Shown one piece after another: positions 1 to 7,243 of a stretch of 64,000 bases of DNA. The position numbers and the translations under genes were made by a program. The first letter of the stretch is position 1, and every line of letters begins with the position of its first letter. Source of the DNA: an uncultured Gammaproteobacteria bacterium (GTDB taxonomy: Bacteria; Pseudomonadota; Gammaproteobacteria; Arenicellales; JAANXG01); NCBI GenBank assembly GCA_947258975.1, contig CAMYKK010000014.1, positions 1 to 64,000 on the forward strand. Direction: 5' to 3'. The notes under the pieces were generated by a model. It was given only the letters and a program-made list of their open reading frames with translations. It was not told where the DNA came from and searched no databases.

Positions 1-177
1 TTGCTCTGGAAAGTTTCGATCGGCATAAGGAGAATAGGGTTTTCCCTCGGGATACAATGAATTGAGCTGTCCCTCATCCGCCTGATATTCCTGCGCTAAC
101 GCAGGCGCTCCTATAGCAACTAAAACCACAGTCAGTGTCGTTGCAATCCCAGATTTGATCATGATTTTACGTACCAT
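1..177 (-). CDS. DUF3604 family exported protein, N-terminal part (cut by window edge)
   Basis: Reading the minus strand from the ATG at 177 gives 59 codons that stay open to the window edge. Residues 1-28 form a signal peptide: basic start, hydrophobic core, and a likely cleavage after Ala-Leu-Ala before Gln-Glu. The mature start ends in a Tyr-Ser-Pro-Tyr-Ala-Asp-Arg-Asn-Phe-Pro motif, which in DUF3604 proteins sits just before the metal-binding WGDTHLHT segment. DUF3604 proteins are exported, PHP-like predicted metallohydrolases of unknown substrate. The catalytic part lies outside the window, so the family call rests on the leader and the short YSPY motif. Confidence 0.6.
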   Translation of the reverse strand, partial: MVRKIMIKSGIATTLTVVLVAIGAPALAQEYQADEGQLNSLYPEGKPYSPYADRNFPEQ

Positions 178-1109
178 TGTTTTGTGTTGATAGACCGAAT
201 TAGTTTAAGTATCGTGAAGGCCCTCTTCGGTGCAACTAGAGCAGAGTGGATGCTCTAAACAGTTATTGACTCACAGGTTGATATCAGCCGTCCGCCATCG
301 GCTCCCGTATAACTGTATGGAGTGTCTAGCAACCTTCAATAAGTTTCCCTTCGATGTCTGCTTTGAGTATTTTGCACTCATTCGATTGAATGTACAGAGC
401 AGTCGAATTTGAATTATACAACGTAGCGAGTTGTGTCCGCTATAAACGAGAACGGACATGTATCCATTTTTACTGCGTCCGGCAGCTGTGGGTCGGGAGC
501 CGGGATTCTGTCTTCGACCAGAGGAAGCGATTTGCTGTGGTGCAGCGAATCTCGGCTCCCGGCCTTTTAAACCTGCCGATCGAAATACAAGGTCCGAATG
601 ACTCATTGATACACGGACATTCGGTCGCACACCGCGATTCGGTGGTTCCCTAACCATTTAATATATTTGTTAGCGTCGCTCAAGGACCCATGGTTGGATC
701 CATCGTCATCACACTGCACAGCATGGACGCTATAACGACTCGGGCATTGCGCAAATGAATGCGTAGCAAGTTCCGGCGACACCTCAACATTCACCGAACC
801 CTGCATGGGAATGGGCCGACGGGTCGGTACATCACGGATTTTGAACCCATGTTTTCATGATGTAAATACTCTCGACTACGAAGACCGCCTCATTCAGGTG
901 TGTCTATCAGAGAGCAGGGGGGTTATAATTCAACCCGTTCACAGTGTTACCTGGTTCAGGACACCTTCCTCAGACACCCCCACCTAGTGACTGAATCAGG
1001 TTACTTAGCCCCCCGCCCAAAGCGGGGGGCGCTTTCATATTCTGTCCACGAACTTTACCGTTGCCGCTGATCCATGTATTTTTTTCGCTGTCGTGATTCG
1101 GTAATTGGG
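178..1109. other. Long intergenic stretch, no convincing gene
   Basis: Open frames here lack start signals and family resemblance. Visible structures are an imperfect 15-bp inverted repeat (494-508 with 547-561, one mismatch) and a GC-rich hairpin at 1008-1030. The stretch separates the DUF3604 gene from the Crp/Fnr gene, which is transcribed toward it, and may hold decayed sequence. Confidence 0.4.
1008..1030 (+). terminator. GC-rich hairpin, terminator-like
   Basis: A perfect 9-bp stem GCCCCCCGC/GCGGGGGGC closes a 5-nt loop and is followed on the plus strand by GCTTTCAT, a poor U-tract. It lies about 80 nt beyond the stop of the minus-strand Crp/Fnr gene, so it might also end that transcript, although the minus side has no T-run. 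Confidence 0.4.
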
Positions 1110-1793
1110 TCATTTACGACCGCGGGGAAGCAGCGCTTTCAGCGCGCGTCGATTGGTGACATGGATTTCGCGTCGGCCCAGGCGGACCCATCCGCTACCC
1201 TCGAATGCCTTCAATTGCCGCCCTACGACCTCTCGGGCGGTACCGAGTTCGCGAGCCAGTTCCTTGTGCGAAACATCGATCGGTGTCGAATCCTCGCTGG
1301 CGTGTTTGAGCAACCACTGCGCTAATCGCATCTCGACGCGAAAAAAAGCCACATCTTCCAGCAACATTACATTTTCTATTATTCGTTTACCGAGGTCCGC
1401 ACACACAAACTGCCGGAATCCAGGCGAGCACTCGAACGCTAACTGAAACGACTTCTTAGGTAGCAACGCAACATGGGTGTCCTTCTCGGCGACAGCGTCC
1501 GCCGTAAAGCGTCCTCCGCTGAATAGTATCGCGGTGGATAATGAGCAACTTTGCCCAACCTTGACACGATGTAGCACGATCTCACGGCCGGTGCGGGAAG
1601 TCCGGGACACTCGAATACAACCCTCTGCCACTAAAATGTAGTGGTCGCATTCGTCTCCCACACGATATAAATACACGCCCGCAGACAAACTTTTGGTCTG
1701 CACATGATTTTGTGCGAGAAGCCAAAAGTGATCCCGTATGCTCGTTAGATCGGGAAAGGAACTTAACCAGGTTCCACTCGTAACTACCCCCAC
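1110..1793 (-). CDS. Crp/Fnr family transcriptional regulator
   Basis: The 227-residue length is typical of the family. Residues about 20-130 form a cyclic-nucleotide-binding-type beta-barrel (sensor), followed by the long dimerisation helix. The C-terminal winged helix-turn-helix spans about 165-220, with the recognition region around Lys-Glu-Leu-Ala-Arg-Glu-Leu-Gly-Thr-Ala-Arg-Glu-Val-Val. No N-terminal Fnr-type cysteine cluster is seen, so an Fe-S oxygen sensor of the Fnr kind is unlikely; the ligand is unknown. The gene stands alone. A GTGA-N6-TCAC palindrome at 1986-1999, about 195 bp upstream, matches the half-sites used by Crp-like proteins and could serve autoregulation. Confidence 0.85.
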   Translation of the reverse strand: MGVVTSGTWLSSFPDLTSIRDHFWLLAQNHVQTKSLSAGVYLYRVGDECDHYILVAEGCIRVSRTSRTGREIVLHRVKVGQSCSLSTAILFSGGRFTADAVAEKDTHVALLPKKSFQLAFECSPGFRQFVCADLGKRIIENVMLLEDVAFFRVEMRLAQWLLKHASEDSTPIDVSHKELARELGTAREVVGRQLKAFEGSGWVRLGRREIHVTNRRALKALLPRGRK

Positions 1794-1985
1794 GCGATCG
1801 TTTTACACACGCATGAACACAAGTGCTCGCTATTTTTTGTTTTGTTTGGCGAACACTCACCCCGCGTGGTCGTGCTTCGATCCCGCGTGATCTAGCTCCG
1901 ATTTTTGTTAGGGTTCACACGAGAGCGAGCCAACTATCCCACGCTCCAACGTCTTGCAGGATAACACTCGCGGGAGTGATATAAG

Positions 1986-1999
1986 GTGACGTAAGTCAC
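1986..1999. promoter_or_regulatory. Crp-type palindrome GTGA-N6-TCAC
   Basis: The sequence GTGACGTAAGTCAC is a perfect inverted repeat apart from its central 4 nt and fits the core of the Crp consensus TGTGA-N6-TCACA. It lies upstream of the minus-strand Crp/Fnr gene and within a gene-poor stretch. Binding by that regulator is inferred, not shown. Confidence 0.4.
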
Positions 2000-2063
2000 T
2001 AAAGATCAACGCTTTAACTGGGAGAGCATGACAAACCGGACCAACAGCCAGATGATGACAGGA

Positions 2064-2353
2064 TTAATTGTTCAACGAGTACGCTGAAAGTATCTCCCGG
2101 TCTTTGATTTGCACCCCGTCGCCGAGATGCCGTTCGATGCGCAGAATTTTATTCCATTTGACCATACGTTCACTGCAGGCGAACGATCCCACCTTGATCG
2201 GGCCGGCGTCGGTGGTGACCTCGAGATGACTGATGAAGGCGTCCCCGGTCTCTCCCAAGCGGGCGGGTACAACCTATTGATCCAGTTGTTTGGCGCGAAT
2301 AACTGGTTAACGATCCGCAGCGGCCGTTCAGTCGGCAAGGCCCGATAGGCCAC
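2064..2353 (-). pseudogene. eno: Enolase C-terminal remnant
   Basis: The frame ending at 2064 encodes about 64 residues that follow the enolase C-terminus: a Gly-Glu-Thr-Gly-Asp-Ala-Phe-Ile stretch (family: SGETED-x-x-IA), then Gly-Pro-Ile-Lys-Val-Gly (family: GQIKTG), then Ser-Glu-Arg-Met-Val-Lys-Trp-Asn-Lys-Ile-Leu-Arg-Ile-Glu (family: SRVAKYNQLLRIEE). A weaker trace upstream (2258-2353, Arg-Ile-Val-Asn-Gln) is in another frame, so there is at least one frameshift. The catalytic barrel is gone. This is a decayed copy or a broken transferred fragment; a working eno is expected elsewhere in the genome. Confidence 0.75.
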
Positions 2354-2557
2354 AGTGGGCCGGAATCGCTAGCTCTCTAGATTGAGAATCCGTGCTCCAG
2401 TTGTTTTGATTTCTGTGAGTTTTCACAAACCCTGGGCCAAAACCCGTCAGTCGCAGAGCATGAAAACCCGCTGCGCTAGGCCGGGTGCCCGTACACTTGG
2501 ATTCGGTTCTAAGCTGGCTTACGTGTCAGCCCGCACCGACACCAACACCAAGGTTGC

Positions 2558-2926
2558 TCAGCGATTGCCGCGGTCGCCGCCGCCGTAACCGTGACCACCG
2601 CGGCCGCCACTACCACCGCCACTGTAGCGGCCGCCACCACCACCACCGTAACCGCCGCCACGGCGATTGTCCCGTGGGACCTTCGGCTTGGCTTCATTGA
2701 CTTTGATTTCGCGGCCGCCGAGGCTGGTACCATTGAGTTCCTTGATAGCCTTCTGTGCCTCGCCGTCGCTCGACATCTCGACGAAGGCAAAACCCTTGCT
2801 CCGACCCGTATGTCCATCCGTGATCACGTTGACCGAATCGACCGTGCCGCACTGGCTAAACGTTTCTTCCAGAGTTTGCTGGTTGGCCGAGAACGGCAAA
2901 TTACCGACGTAAAGTTTCCTGCCCAC
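2558..2926 (-). CDS. Glycine-rich RNA-binding protein (RRM domain)
   Basis: This small protein (122 residues) has a single RNA recognition motif at about residues 2-80: the RNP2 motif is Lys-Leu-Tyr-Val-Gly-Asn-Leu and the RNP1 motif is Lys-Gly-Phe-Ala-Phe-Val-Glu-Met. The tail from about residue 85 is Gly/Arg/Tyr-rich. Such proteins bind single-stranded RNA and are often cold-induced. The start chosen is the GTG at 2926, because an AGGAGG lies 4 nt upstream (2931-2936) and the RRM begins immediately. A longer in-frame start at 2971 would add 15 non-family residues upstream of that ribosome binding site. Confidence 0.85.
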   Translation of the reverse strand: MGRKLYVGNLPFSANQQTLEETFSQCGTVDSVNVITDGHTGRSKGFAFVEMSSDGEAQKAIKELNGTSLGGREIKVNEAKPKVPRDNRRGGGYGGGGGGRYSGGGSGGRGGHGYGGGDRGNR

Positions 2927-3163
2927 GATACCTCCTAAAGGCTCAATAACCGCTGAAGAGGATGTGGGCACTTTGCCCGCAGACTCGATAGAAGCGATAT
3001 GAACGGAAGCTCAAAGTATACAGGTTTCCTGGGGCCTGGAAATCCCTCCGGCAAGAATCAACCCAATCATTGCCGGGGCAATATTCCAAGTCTTGATCTC
3101 GCTCCTATGTCTATGCTGGGTCGATCCTTCTCGTTTGCCACCATCGGCTCACAACGGCCGAGG

Positions 3164-3322
3164 GTGTGTAAAAACTCGAAAAATAAAGGCTTATTGGGAC
3201 GAGACTACACTATCCACTTCATTAGAAGAGAACTAGCAATTTAAAATCCACATATTGCAATAAAGCGCATAAAAATGATTCGCTCATTCCACCAACAATT
3301 TTGATTCGGAGTTTTTACACAC
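3164..3322. mobile_element. 159-bp element bounded by 14-bp inverted repeats (MITE-like)
   Basis: GTGTGTAAAAACTC at 3164-3177 is matched by its exact reverse complement at 3309-3322. The interior is AT-rich and has no convincing coding frame. Size and perfect termini resemble a miniature inverted-repeat element or an internally deleted insertion sequence. No clear target duplication is visible. The right end abuts the 5' end of a group II intron fragment. Confidence 0.45.
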
Positions 3323-3436
3323 GTGCGCCGGGAGACCGGCAAGGAGTAGGAGGTGCAAGTCCTCTGCGATGAAGGAATAGCGAACCACATCGGCCCCAAG
3401 CCGTGCGCAGGCATCCGCGAGGGTGTCGGCGAATGT
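3323..3436 (+). mobile_element. Group II intron 5' (domain I) fragment
   Basis: The stretch begins with GTGCGCC, the conserved group II intron 5' boundary type. It continues with the domain I blocks seen ahead of intron-encoded reverse transcriptases: an AGGAGGTGCAAGTCCTCT hairpin, a GATGAAGGAATAGCGAACCAC segment in pieces, and a CATCCGCGAGGGTGTCGGCGA segment. Only about 115 nt remain: there is no reverse transcriptase, domain V or 3' end. The right boundary is approximate, since homology passes directly into a truncated vapC gene. Identification is by recognition of these motifs, not by a search. Confidence 0.6.
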
Positions 3437-3812
3437 ATGGTCACTGGCGTTTCGGCGAGATGCGGAACCAACGATTCCAGAGGTCCGGGAATTGAGAAGA
3501 GCACTGGAATCAGGCGATGAGGTTTTTGTAACAGGTTTAGTATTGCAGGAATTGCTTCAGGGATTCAATAAACTAAAAGCGCATGACCGGATAGTCGAAT
3601 ACTTCAAGGCACTTCCTTTACTGATACCTGAAAGGGAAGATCACATAAAAGCGGCTGATTTGCGCAACCGGTGTAGAAAGAAGGGTGTGCAGGTTGGCAC
3701 AATCGATGCGTTGCTTGCCCAGTTGTGTATTCGCCATGAATTGCAGATGCTTACCACGGATCAGGACTTCACTTATGTGTCGAATGTGGTTCGTTTGACG
3801 ATCTGGTCGTGA
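3430..3812 (+). pseudogene. VapC-type PIN-domain toxin, N-terminally truncated
   Basis: The frame reads Asn-Val-Trp-Ser-Leu-Ala-Phe-Arg-Arg-Asp, then Leu-Val-Leu-Gln-Glu-Leu-Leu-Gln-Gly-Phe, then Gly-Thr-Ile-Asp-Ala-Leu-Leu-Ala-Gln-Leu, then Leu-Thr-Thr-Asp-Gln-Asp-Phe. These are the blocks of VapC ribonucleases (PIN fold, Mg-dependent RNA cleavage). The normal start, Met-x-x-Val-Asp-Thr-Asn-Val-Trp-Ser, is replaced upstream of Asn by group II intron sequence, so the first catalytic Asp is lost. Later acidic residues (Glu of LQEL, Asp of TIDAL, Asp of TTDQDF) remain. A start at 3423 or 3435 could still give a protein, but probably an inactive one. No vapB antitoxin is adjacent. Confidence 0.7.
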
Positions 3813-3865
3813 CTGGTGCTCTTGAAAGACTTTGAAATTCCAACCAGCCGCTTACGAGCGAGAAA

Positions 3866-4098
3866 GTGGTCCCGATGTGTAGAAGGCTTGGCATCGGCCG
3901 CCAAGTAGGCACGGATAAGAGACGGGAATGGATAGCCTTCTTCAGTGATCAGGCGACCAACACCGAACACACTATCTACCGGATCGATTTGGATGCCATC
4001 GTGATTATAGAGATGTCCCCGAAGAAGACGGGCAAGATGCGGAAGAAAACCATAGATATTTGCAAAAACAAAGACTGAGGCAGTACGACAGTGGCTAG
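3866..4098 (+). pseudogene. RelE/HigB-family toxin remnant, frameshifted
   Basis: Residues from about 3950 on match the C-terminal half of phage-Gp49/HigB-type toxins: His-Thr-Ile-Tyr-Arg-Ile-Asp-Leu-Asp-Ala-Ile-Val-Ile-Ile-Glu, then Lys-Lys-Thr-Gly-Lys and an Ile-Asp-Ile-Cys-Lys helix. The frame stops early at 4076-4078. Adding one base near 4071, in an A-rich run, restores the usual ending Arg-Leu-Arg-Gln-Tyr-Asp-Ser-Gly and a stop at 4096-4098. The N-terminal half is not recognisable. The restored frame overlaps the start of the next gene by 8 nt, the usual toxin-antitoxin coupling. Confidence 0.55.
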
Positions 4099-4216
4099 CC
4101 CCAGGCGTAAAAGGCGCGAAGCCAAGGGTTGGAAATATGGCGATGTGCAGAAATTCCTCGAGATGTCAGAAGAGGCAATGGCGTTTATTGAGATGAAACT
4201 TGCTTTGGGCCGGTAA
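4091..4216 (+). pseudogene. Xre-type antitoxin partner, truncated before the DNA-binding domain
   Basis: From the GTG at 4091 the frame encodes 41 residues: a basic start (Pro-Arg-Arg-Lys-Arg-Arg-Glu-Ala-Lys-Gly-Trp), Gly-Asp-Val-Gln-Lys-Phe-Leu, and a Phe-Ile-Glu-Met-Lys-Leu-Ala-Leu helix. This is the usual N-terminus of antitoxins paired with HigB-like toxins, which normally continue into an Xre helix-turn-helix of about 55 residues. Here a stop follows at once, so the operator-binding domain is missing. Confidence 0.6.
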
Positions 4217-4426
4217 CATGTCACGACGAACTTCAGCACGTGTGCGTGTCCAATACGCCACGACATACACGCTAGGTTGGGCGGCGGCTGGAACCTCGAC
4301 GGAGCTGCCCCCAAGCAAGTGTTTTTTGTGGGAAACAGCTACTTCTTTGGCAAGGTGGACAAGGAGACCGCCGCATTTCTGCAGAAGGTGGCCGACGACA
4401 CGGTGCGGAAGTTCTTCGGAAGGTAA
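4217..4426 (+). pseudogene. C-terminal fragment of an unidentified protein
   Basis: Directly after the antitoxin stop, another frame is open for 70 codons and ends at 4426, but it has no usable start. From about 4274 it has the look of real coding sequence: Arg-Leu-Gly-Gly-Gly-Trp-Asn-Leu-Asp-Gly, Gln-Val-Phe-Phe-Val-Gly-Asn-Ser-Tyr-Phe-Phe-Gly-Lys-Val-Asp, then an amphipathic helix (Thr-Ala-Ala-Phe-Leu-Gln-Lys-Val-Ala-Asp-Asp-Thr-Val-Arg-Lys-Phe-Phe). The family is not recognised. It looks like the tail of a gene whose front was lost in the same rearrangements that broke the toxin genes. Confidence 0.35.
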
Positions 4427-4848
4427 ACGAGTCGTCAATGGCACGCACTGGTGTAACCGCAACGGGCGGCATCGTCACACCAAGGTGCCCTCCATGGTAA
4501 GAGGTGACACGATAGTTTTCATCGACTACCGTACTTCGATCCCGACTAGTTCGCGATCTTTGCGTTCTGTGATGGGTGCTGGAAGCCGCTCACCTCGGTG
4601 TTCAGGAGGTTGCTTACTTATTGGATTTAAGTATCAAGCATCTGTTATCTGAACGAAACGTAAAAATCAGGCTGTTAGGGGAGTCGAAAATGTCCTCTAG
4701 TCAGGTCCGATTCCGATCAATGCAGCGTTATGCCACCCATTGAAAAGCAGACGTTGAACATTTGTGCTCCAATGCCTGCTGGGCCGTGAACCGTCCTCCA
4801 GCTAATTGGCGTTCGGCGACCGCAGCACGTTAGGCGACAGCATCCGGC
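4427..4848. other. Intergenic stretch without recognisable gene
   Basis: No supported frame on either strand. Two GTTAGGC/GTTATGC heptamers (near 4731 and 4828) recall attC core sites but lack the matching partner boxes. Confidence 0.4.
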
Positions 4849-5718
4849 TCAGCTGAAGATACTCTTGATTCGCGTTAGTTCCTCGCTGGCTTCCCGTATT
4901 AGATTGAGGCTTTCTTCGGCATTCAGGCCGAGCTTTTTGAACGCAGGGACCTCGCTCCAATTTACTTGGGATGATGGATGAGGGGCACCTCTCCGCACGT
5001 GCAGGTTGGCAATGATCACGATGTCTAAGTATCCGGCCTGCGGGCCGCCATCGTACCGCCAGTCCTCGTGTTGGCCCGCAACGTCGACCAGCGCCGAGGG
5101 CAGTTTCCAGGCCTGCAGTACGAGCTTGCCAATCGCCTGATGGAGCTTATCGCAAACCGCCTCCAGCAATGCGCTGTCGGTGGCGATTTCGGGGTATCGC
5201 TCCGCTTGGGCGATCACCGGGAGTATACCGATATCATGCACCAGACCGGCCAGCATGGCCTCTTCGGCATCGAGGGCCGTTGAAGTCGTTACCAGCACGC
5301 GCGCGATCGCGGCAACTTCAACGCTGTGGCGCCATACGCGGCCTAACTGCACTTTGAGGCTTTCCCCTTTGACTTGGTAGAGCCGTTTCACCATCAGGCT
5401 CATCACGATGGTGCGGATACTTGTGCGCCCCAATCGAGTCACTGCCATGGGGATATTTTCGATAACCAGGCTTCCACGATACAATGGGCTGTTCGCGACC
5501 TGTAGCAGTCGAGCGCTCAGCGCGGGATCGGTTGCGATGATTCCAGAGACATCCTCGCTGCTCGAATCCTGGTCATCAACGATCTGACGTACTTTCAGCG
5601 CTACCTGCGGCAGCATGGGCAACTTGAGGGCGCCGGACTTTATGTCGCGGATCACCTCGGATACGAATTGATCTAGTCTCGGCTTATTGGCTAGCGCTAT
5701 GTTCGGATCTGCTGTCAT
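4849..5718 (-). CDS. HDOD domain protein
   Basis: The 289-residue protein is essentially one HDOD domain (about residues 25-225), a divergent HD fold without the metal-binding His-Asp set. Marker segments are Leu-Pro-Met-Leu-Pro-Gln-Val-Ala near 33, Ile-Ala-Thr-Asp-Pro-Ala-Leu-Ser-Ala-Arg-Leu-Leu-Gln-Val-Ala-Asn-Ser near 61, and Leu-Ala-Gly-Leu-Val-His-Asp-Ile-Gly near 157. HDOD proteins act as regulators or scaffolds in signalling, often with cyclic-di-GMP or two-component systems. There is no output domain and no operon partner, so the specific role is unknown. The ATG at 5718 starts just before the domain. Confidence 0.85.
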   Translation of the reverse strand: MTADPNIALANKPRLDQFVSEVIRDIKSGALKLPMLPQVALKVRQIVDDQDSSSEDVSGIIATDPALSARLLQVANSPLYRGSLVIENIPMAVTRLGRTSIRTIVMSLMVKRLYQVKGESLKVQLGRVWRHSVEVAAIARVLVTTSTALDAEEAMLAGLVHDIGILPVIAQAERYPEIATDSALLEAVCDKLHQAIGKLVLQAWKLPSALVDVAGQHEDWRYDGGPQAGYLDIVIIANLHVRRGAPHPSSQVNWSEVPAFKKLGLNAEESLNLIREASEELTRIKSIFS

Positions 5719-6177
5719 TCGCGGCGTCCTGAATCGCTCTTCGGCGGTATACGTCCCGCGGTCACGCCAGTTCCCATCCTATGTCAGCATCCACGAAAGG
5801 GCGGGGCTCCTTCGTGTTGCACGCGTGTCAGGACCGATGCACCGTCCTACAATTTACGCATAGCCGAAAAAGCGCATTATTGCCAGCTTGCTTTTATACC
5901 CGACGAGGAGTTGCTGGATCGAAGTGCGCGGGAGCACCACCACGTACGAAATGTTCATGAACGGCACCCACAGGGAGGTACGTGGCGGGAGTTCCAAAGC
6001 TGGATGAATGAGGAGGAAATGAAGTTCGAACTTGGGGCCGGCGACATATTCGGCCTGGATTCCAGCATCTGATCCGTACCCGAATTTATTTTTGCGCGGC
6101 AAGCAAACGGCTGGCGCCGACGACCCAGGTCACCGGCACCGGTGTCCGAGATCGCCGTTGATGCGCTGGCCCGTTAA
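5719..6177. other. Intergenic stretch; possible gene remnant at 5848-6072 on the plus strand
   Basis: A plus-strand frame of 75 codons (5848-6072) has no start codon, but its end (Trp-Arg-Glu-Phe-Gln-Ser-Trp-Met-Asn-Glu-Glu-Glu) is protein-like and acidic. It could be a decayed gene end; no family is recognised. Nothing else is supported here. Confidence 0.25.
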
Positions 6178-6846
6178 TCAACTCGTTCCCGTACCGCCGC
6201 TGCTTGTTTTGTCGATGCTGCGGCTGTCGTCGTCATCGCTCTTGGCATCATTGCTGGCCGCATCGTTGCTGGGACCGTCGCTATTGTTATCGTCGCTCCT
6301 ACCGGCAACATTAGTGGTGCCATCGTCGACCTCGATTTCGAGTTGTGTGGAATCATGAACGCGCTGTTCGACGCCGACGAGATTCACTGCGCCACCATTC
6401 AGGATCACCTCGATTTTGGTCTCCATTCCCGGTGCCACGGTGACGGCGGGTCCGGCGGCGCCATCGAAGGTCGTGCTGCAGGTGGTGCTGGCGCCGACGC
6501 CGGGTGTCGCGATCTTGAATTGACCTTGCGCATCGGTGGTGCCCGCGTATGGTGGAACGCCGGGGCAAGTCACGACGACGTTGACACCGGGCACACCGGC
6601 GGCATAGGCCGCCGGGATCGTGATATTGCCGAGGACCGTGAGCAAATATGCCGAGCCCACGCCGGGATGCGTGTTGTAGGCAGCGGCGGCGCCTCCGTTC
6701 ACGGTACCGGTAACGCTGGCAACCGCCGACCCCCCGGCGCCCGCACCCGACGACGTGCCGCCTCCGCCACAGGCGGCCAGGGTCAATGTCAACGCGAGCA
6801 GCGAGGAGCCCAGAATGGCGCATGGTAGCTTGGCTGAATGTCTCAT
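6178..6846 (-). CDS. Lipoprotein with carboxypeptidase-regulatory-like fold, acidic tail
   Basis: 222 residues. A lipoprotein signal ends in Leu-Ala-Ala-Cys (lipidated Cys 26), followed by a Gly-rich linker. Residues about 40-165 hold an extracellular beta-sandwich of the transthyretin/CarboxypepD_reg kind, recognisable by Gly-Thr-Thr-Asp-Ala-Gln-Gly-Gln-Phe-Lys-Ile followed by an Asn-Val-Val-Val-Thr-Cys strand region. Residues about 185-215 are strongly Asp/Ser/Asn-rich. Architecture and leader match the lipoprotein gene at 8226, a likely paralogue. A 14-bp perfect palindrome lies 70-100 bp upstream and contains the same GTGGG-N7-CCCAC core as that gene's promoter. Probably anchored in the outer membrane; function unknown. 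Confidence 0.75.
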   Translation of the reverse strand: MRHSAKLPCAILGSSLLALTLTLAACGGGGTSSGAGAGGSAVASVTGTVNGGAAAAYNTHPGVGSAYLLTVLGNITIPAAYAAGVPGVNVVVTCPGVPPYAGTTDAQGQFKIATPGVGASTTCSTTFDGAAGPAVTVAPGMETKIEVILNGGAVNLVGVEQRVHDSTQLEIEVDDGTTNVAGRSDDNNSDGPSNDAASNDAKSDDDDSRSIDKTSSGGTGTS

Positions 6847-7243
6847 GGTTCGGTCCTCTGTAGTGATTTAAACCCAAGAAAGGCGGCTTGTCCTATGCTG
6901 TTGGGCTTCGCCGCTGAGAATAAGTGGGAAATATTCCCACTTATTCTAGCTTCGACTCAAGCGCTTCGCAACGCAGGCGCACGGATCGCTGATAAACGTG
7001 GTTTCCCGACAGATTACCGGCACGGGCTCGATGCGGGGGATGATCACTCAGAGCTGGAACCGGGCCGGCAGTGTGTCGGACTTAGGATAAATCTAACGCG
7101 GTGGTCGGAAAGTCGGTCCGCTGTAACGATCTATCTTCTTTAATAGCTCACTATTCGCCTCAATAAATCGTCACGCCGGCCGTAAATCTCCCGAAGTCTG
7201 GGTGTCCTGCTTGCAGGTGCGGAATCGTTTCGCTCAAACACGA
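6847..7243. other. Upstream region of the lipoprotein gene, no other gene
   Basis: The 397-bp gap has no supported gene. It contains the 31-bp palindrome at 6917-6947 and otherwise separates the lipoprotein gene from the 3' end of the DUF6502 gene on the same strand. Confidence 0.4.
6917..6947. promoter_or_regulatory. Perfect 14-bp palindrome containing GTGGG-N7-CCCAC (operator candidate)
   Basis: AGAATAAGTGGGAA (6917-6930) is followed after ATA by its exact reverse complement (6934-6947). The inner core GTGGG-N7-CCCAC (6924-6940) is repeated with the same spacing at 8171-8187 in front of the second lipoprotein gene. Without a following T-run it is a poor terminator, and it lies upstream of the minus-strand lipoprotein start at 6846, so an operator is the better reading. 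Confidence 0.55.

Noticed and set aside
230-987. Several 60-128 codon frames on both strands in the first kilobase
   Set aside because: No ribosome binding sites, no resemblance to proteins, and they overlap each other on opposite strands.
4725-4835. GTTATGC and GTTAGGC heptamers resembling attC core sites near toxin-antitoxin debris
   Set aside because: The complementary R-prime-prime/L boxes are not found at the expected spacing, there is no integrase, and no cassette-like gene order follows.
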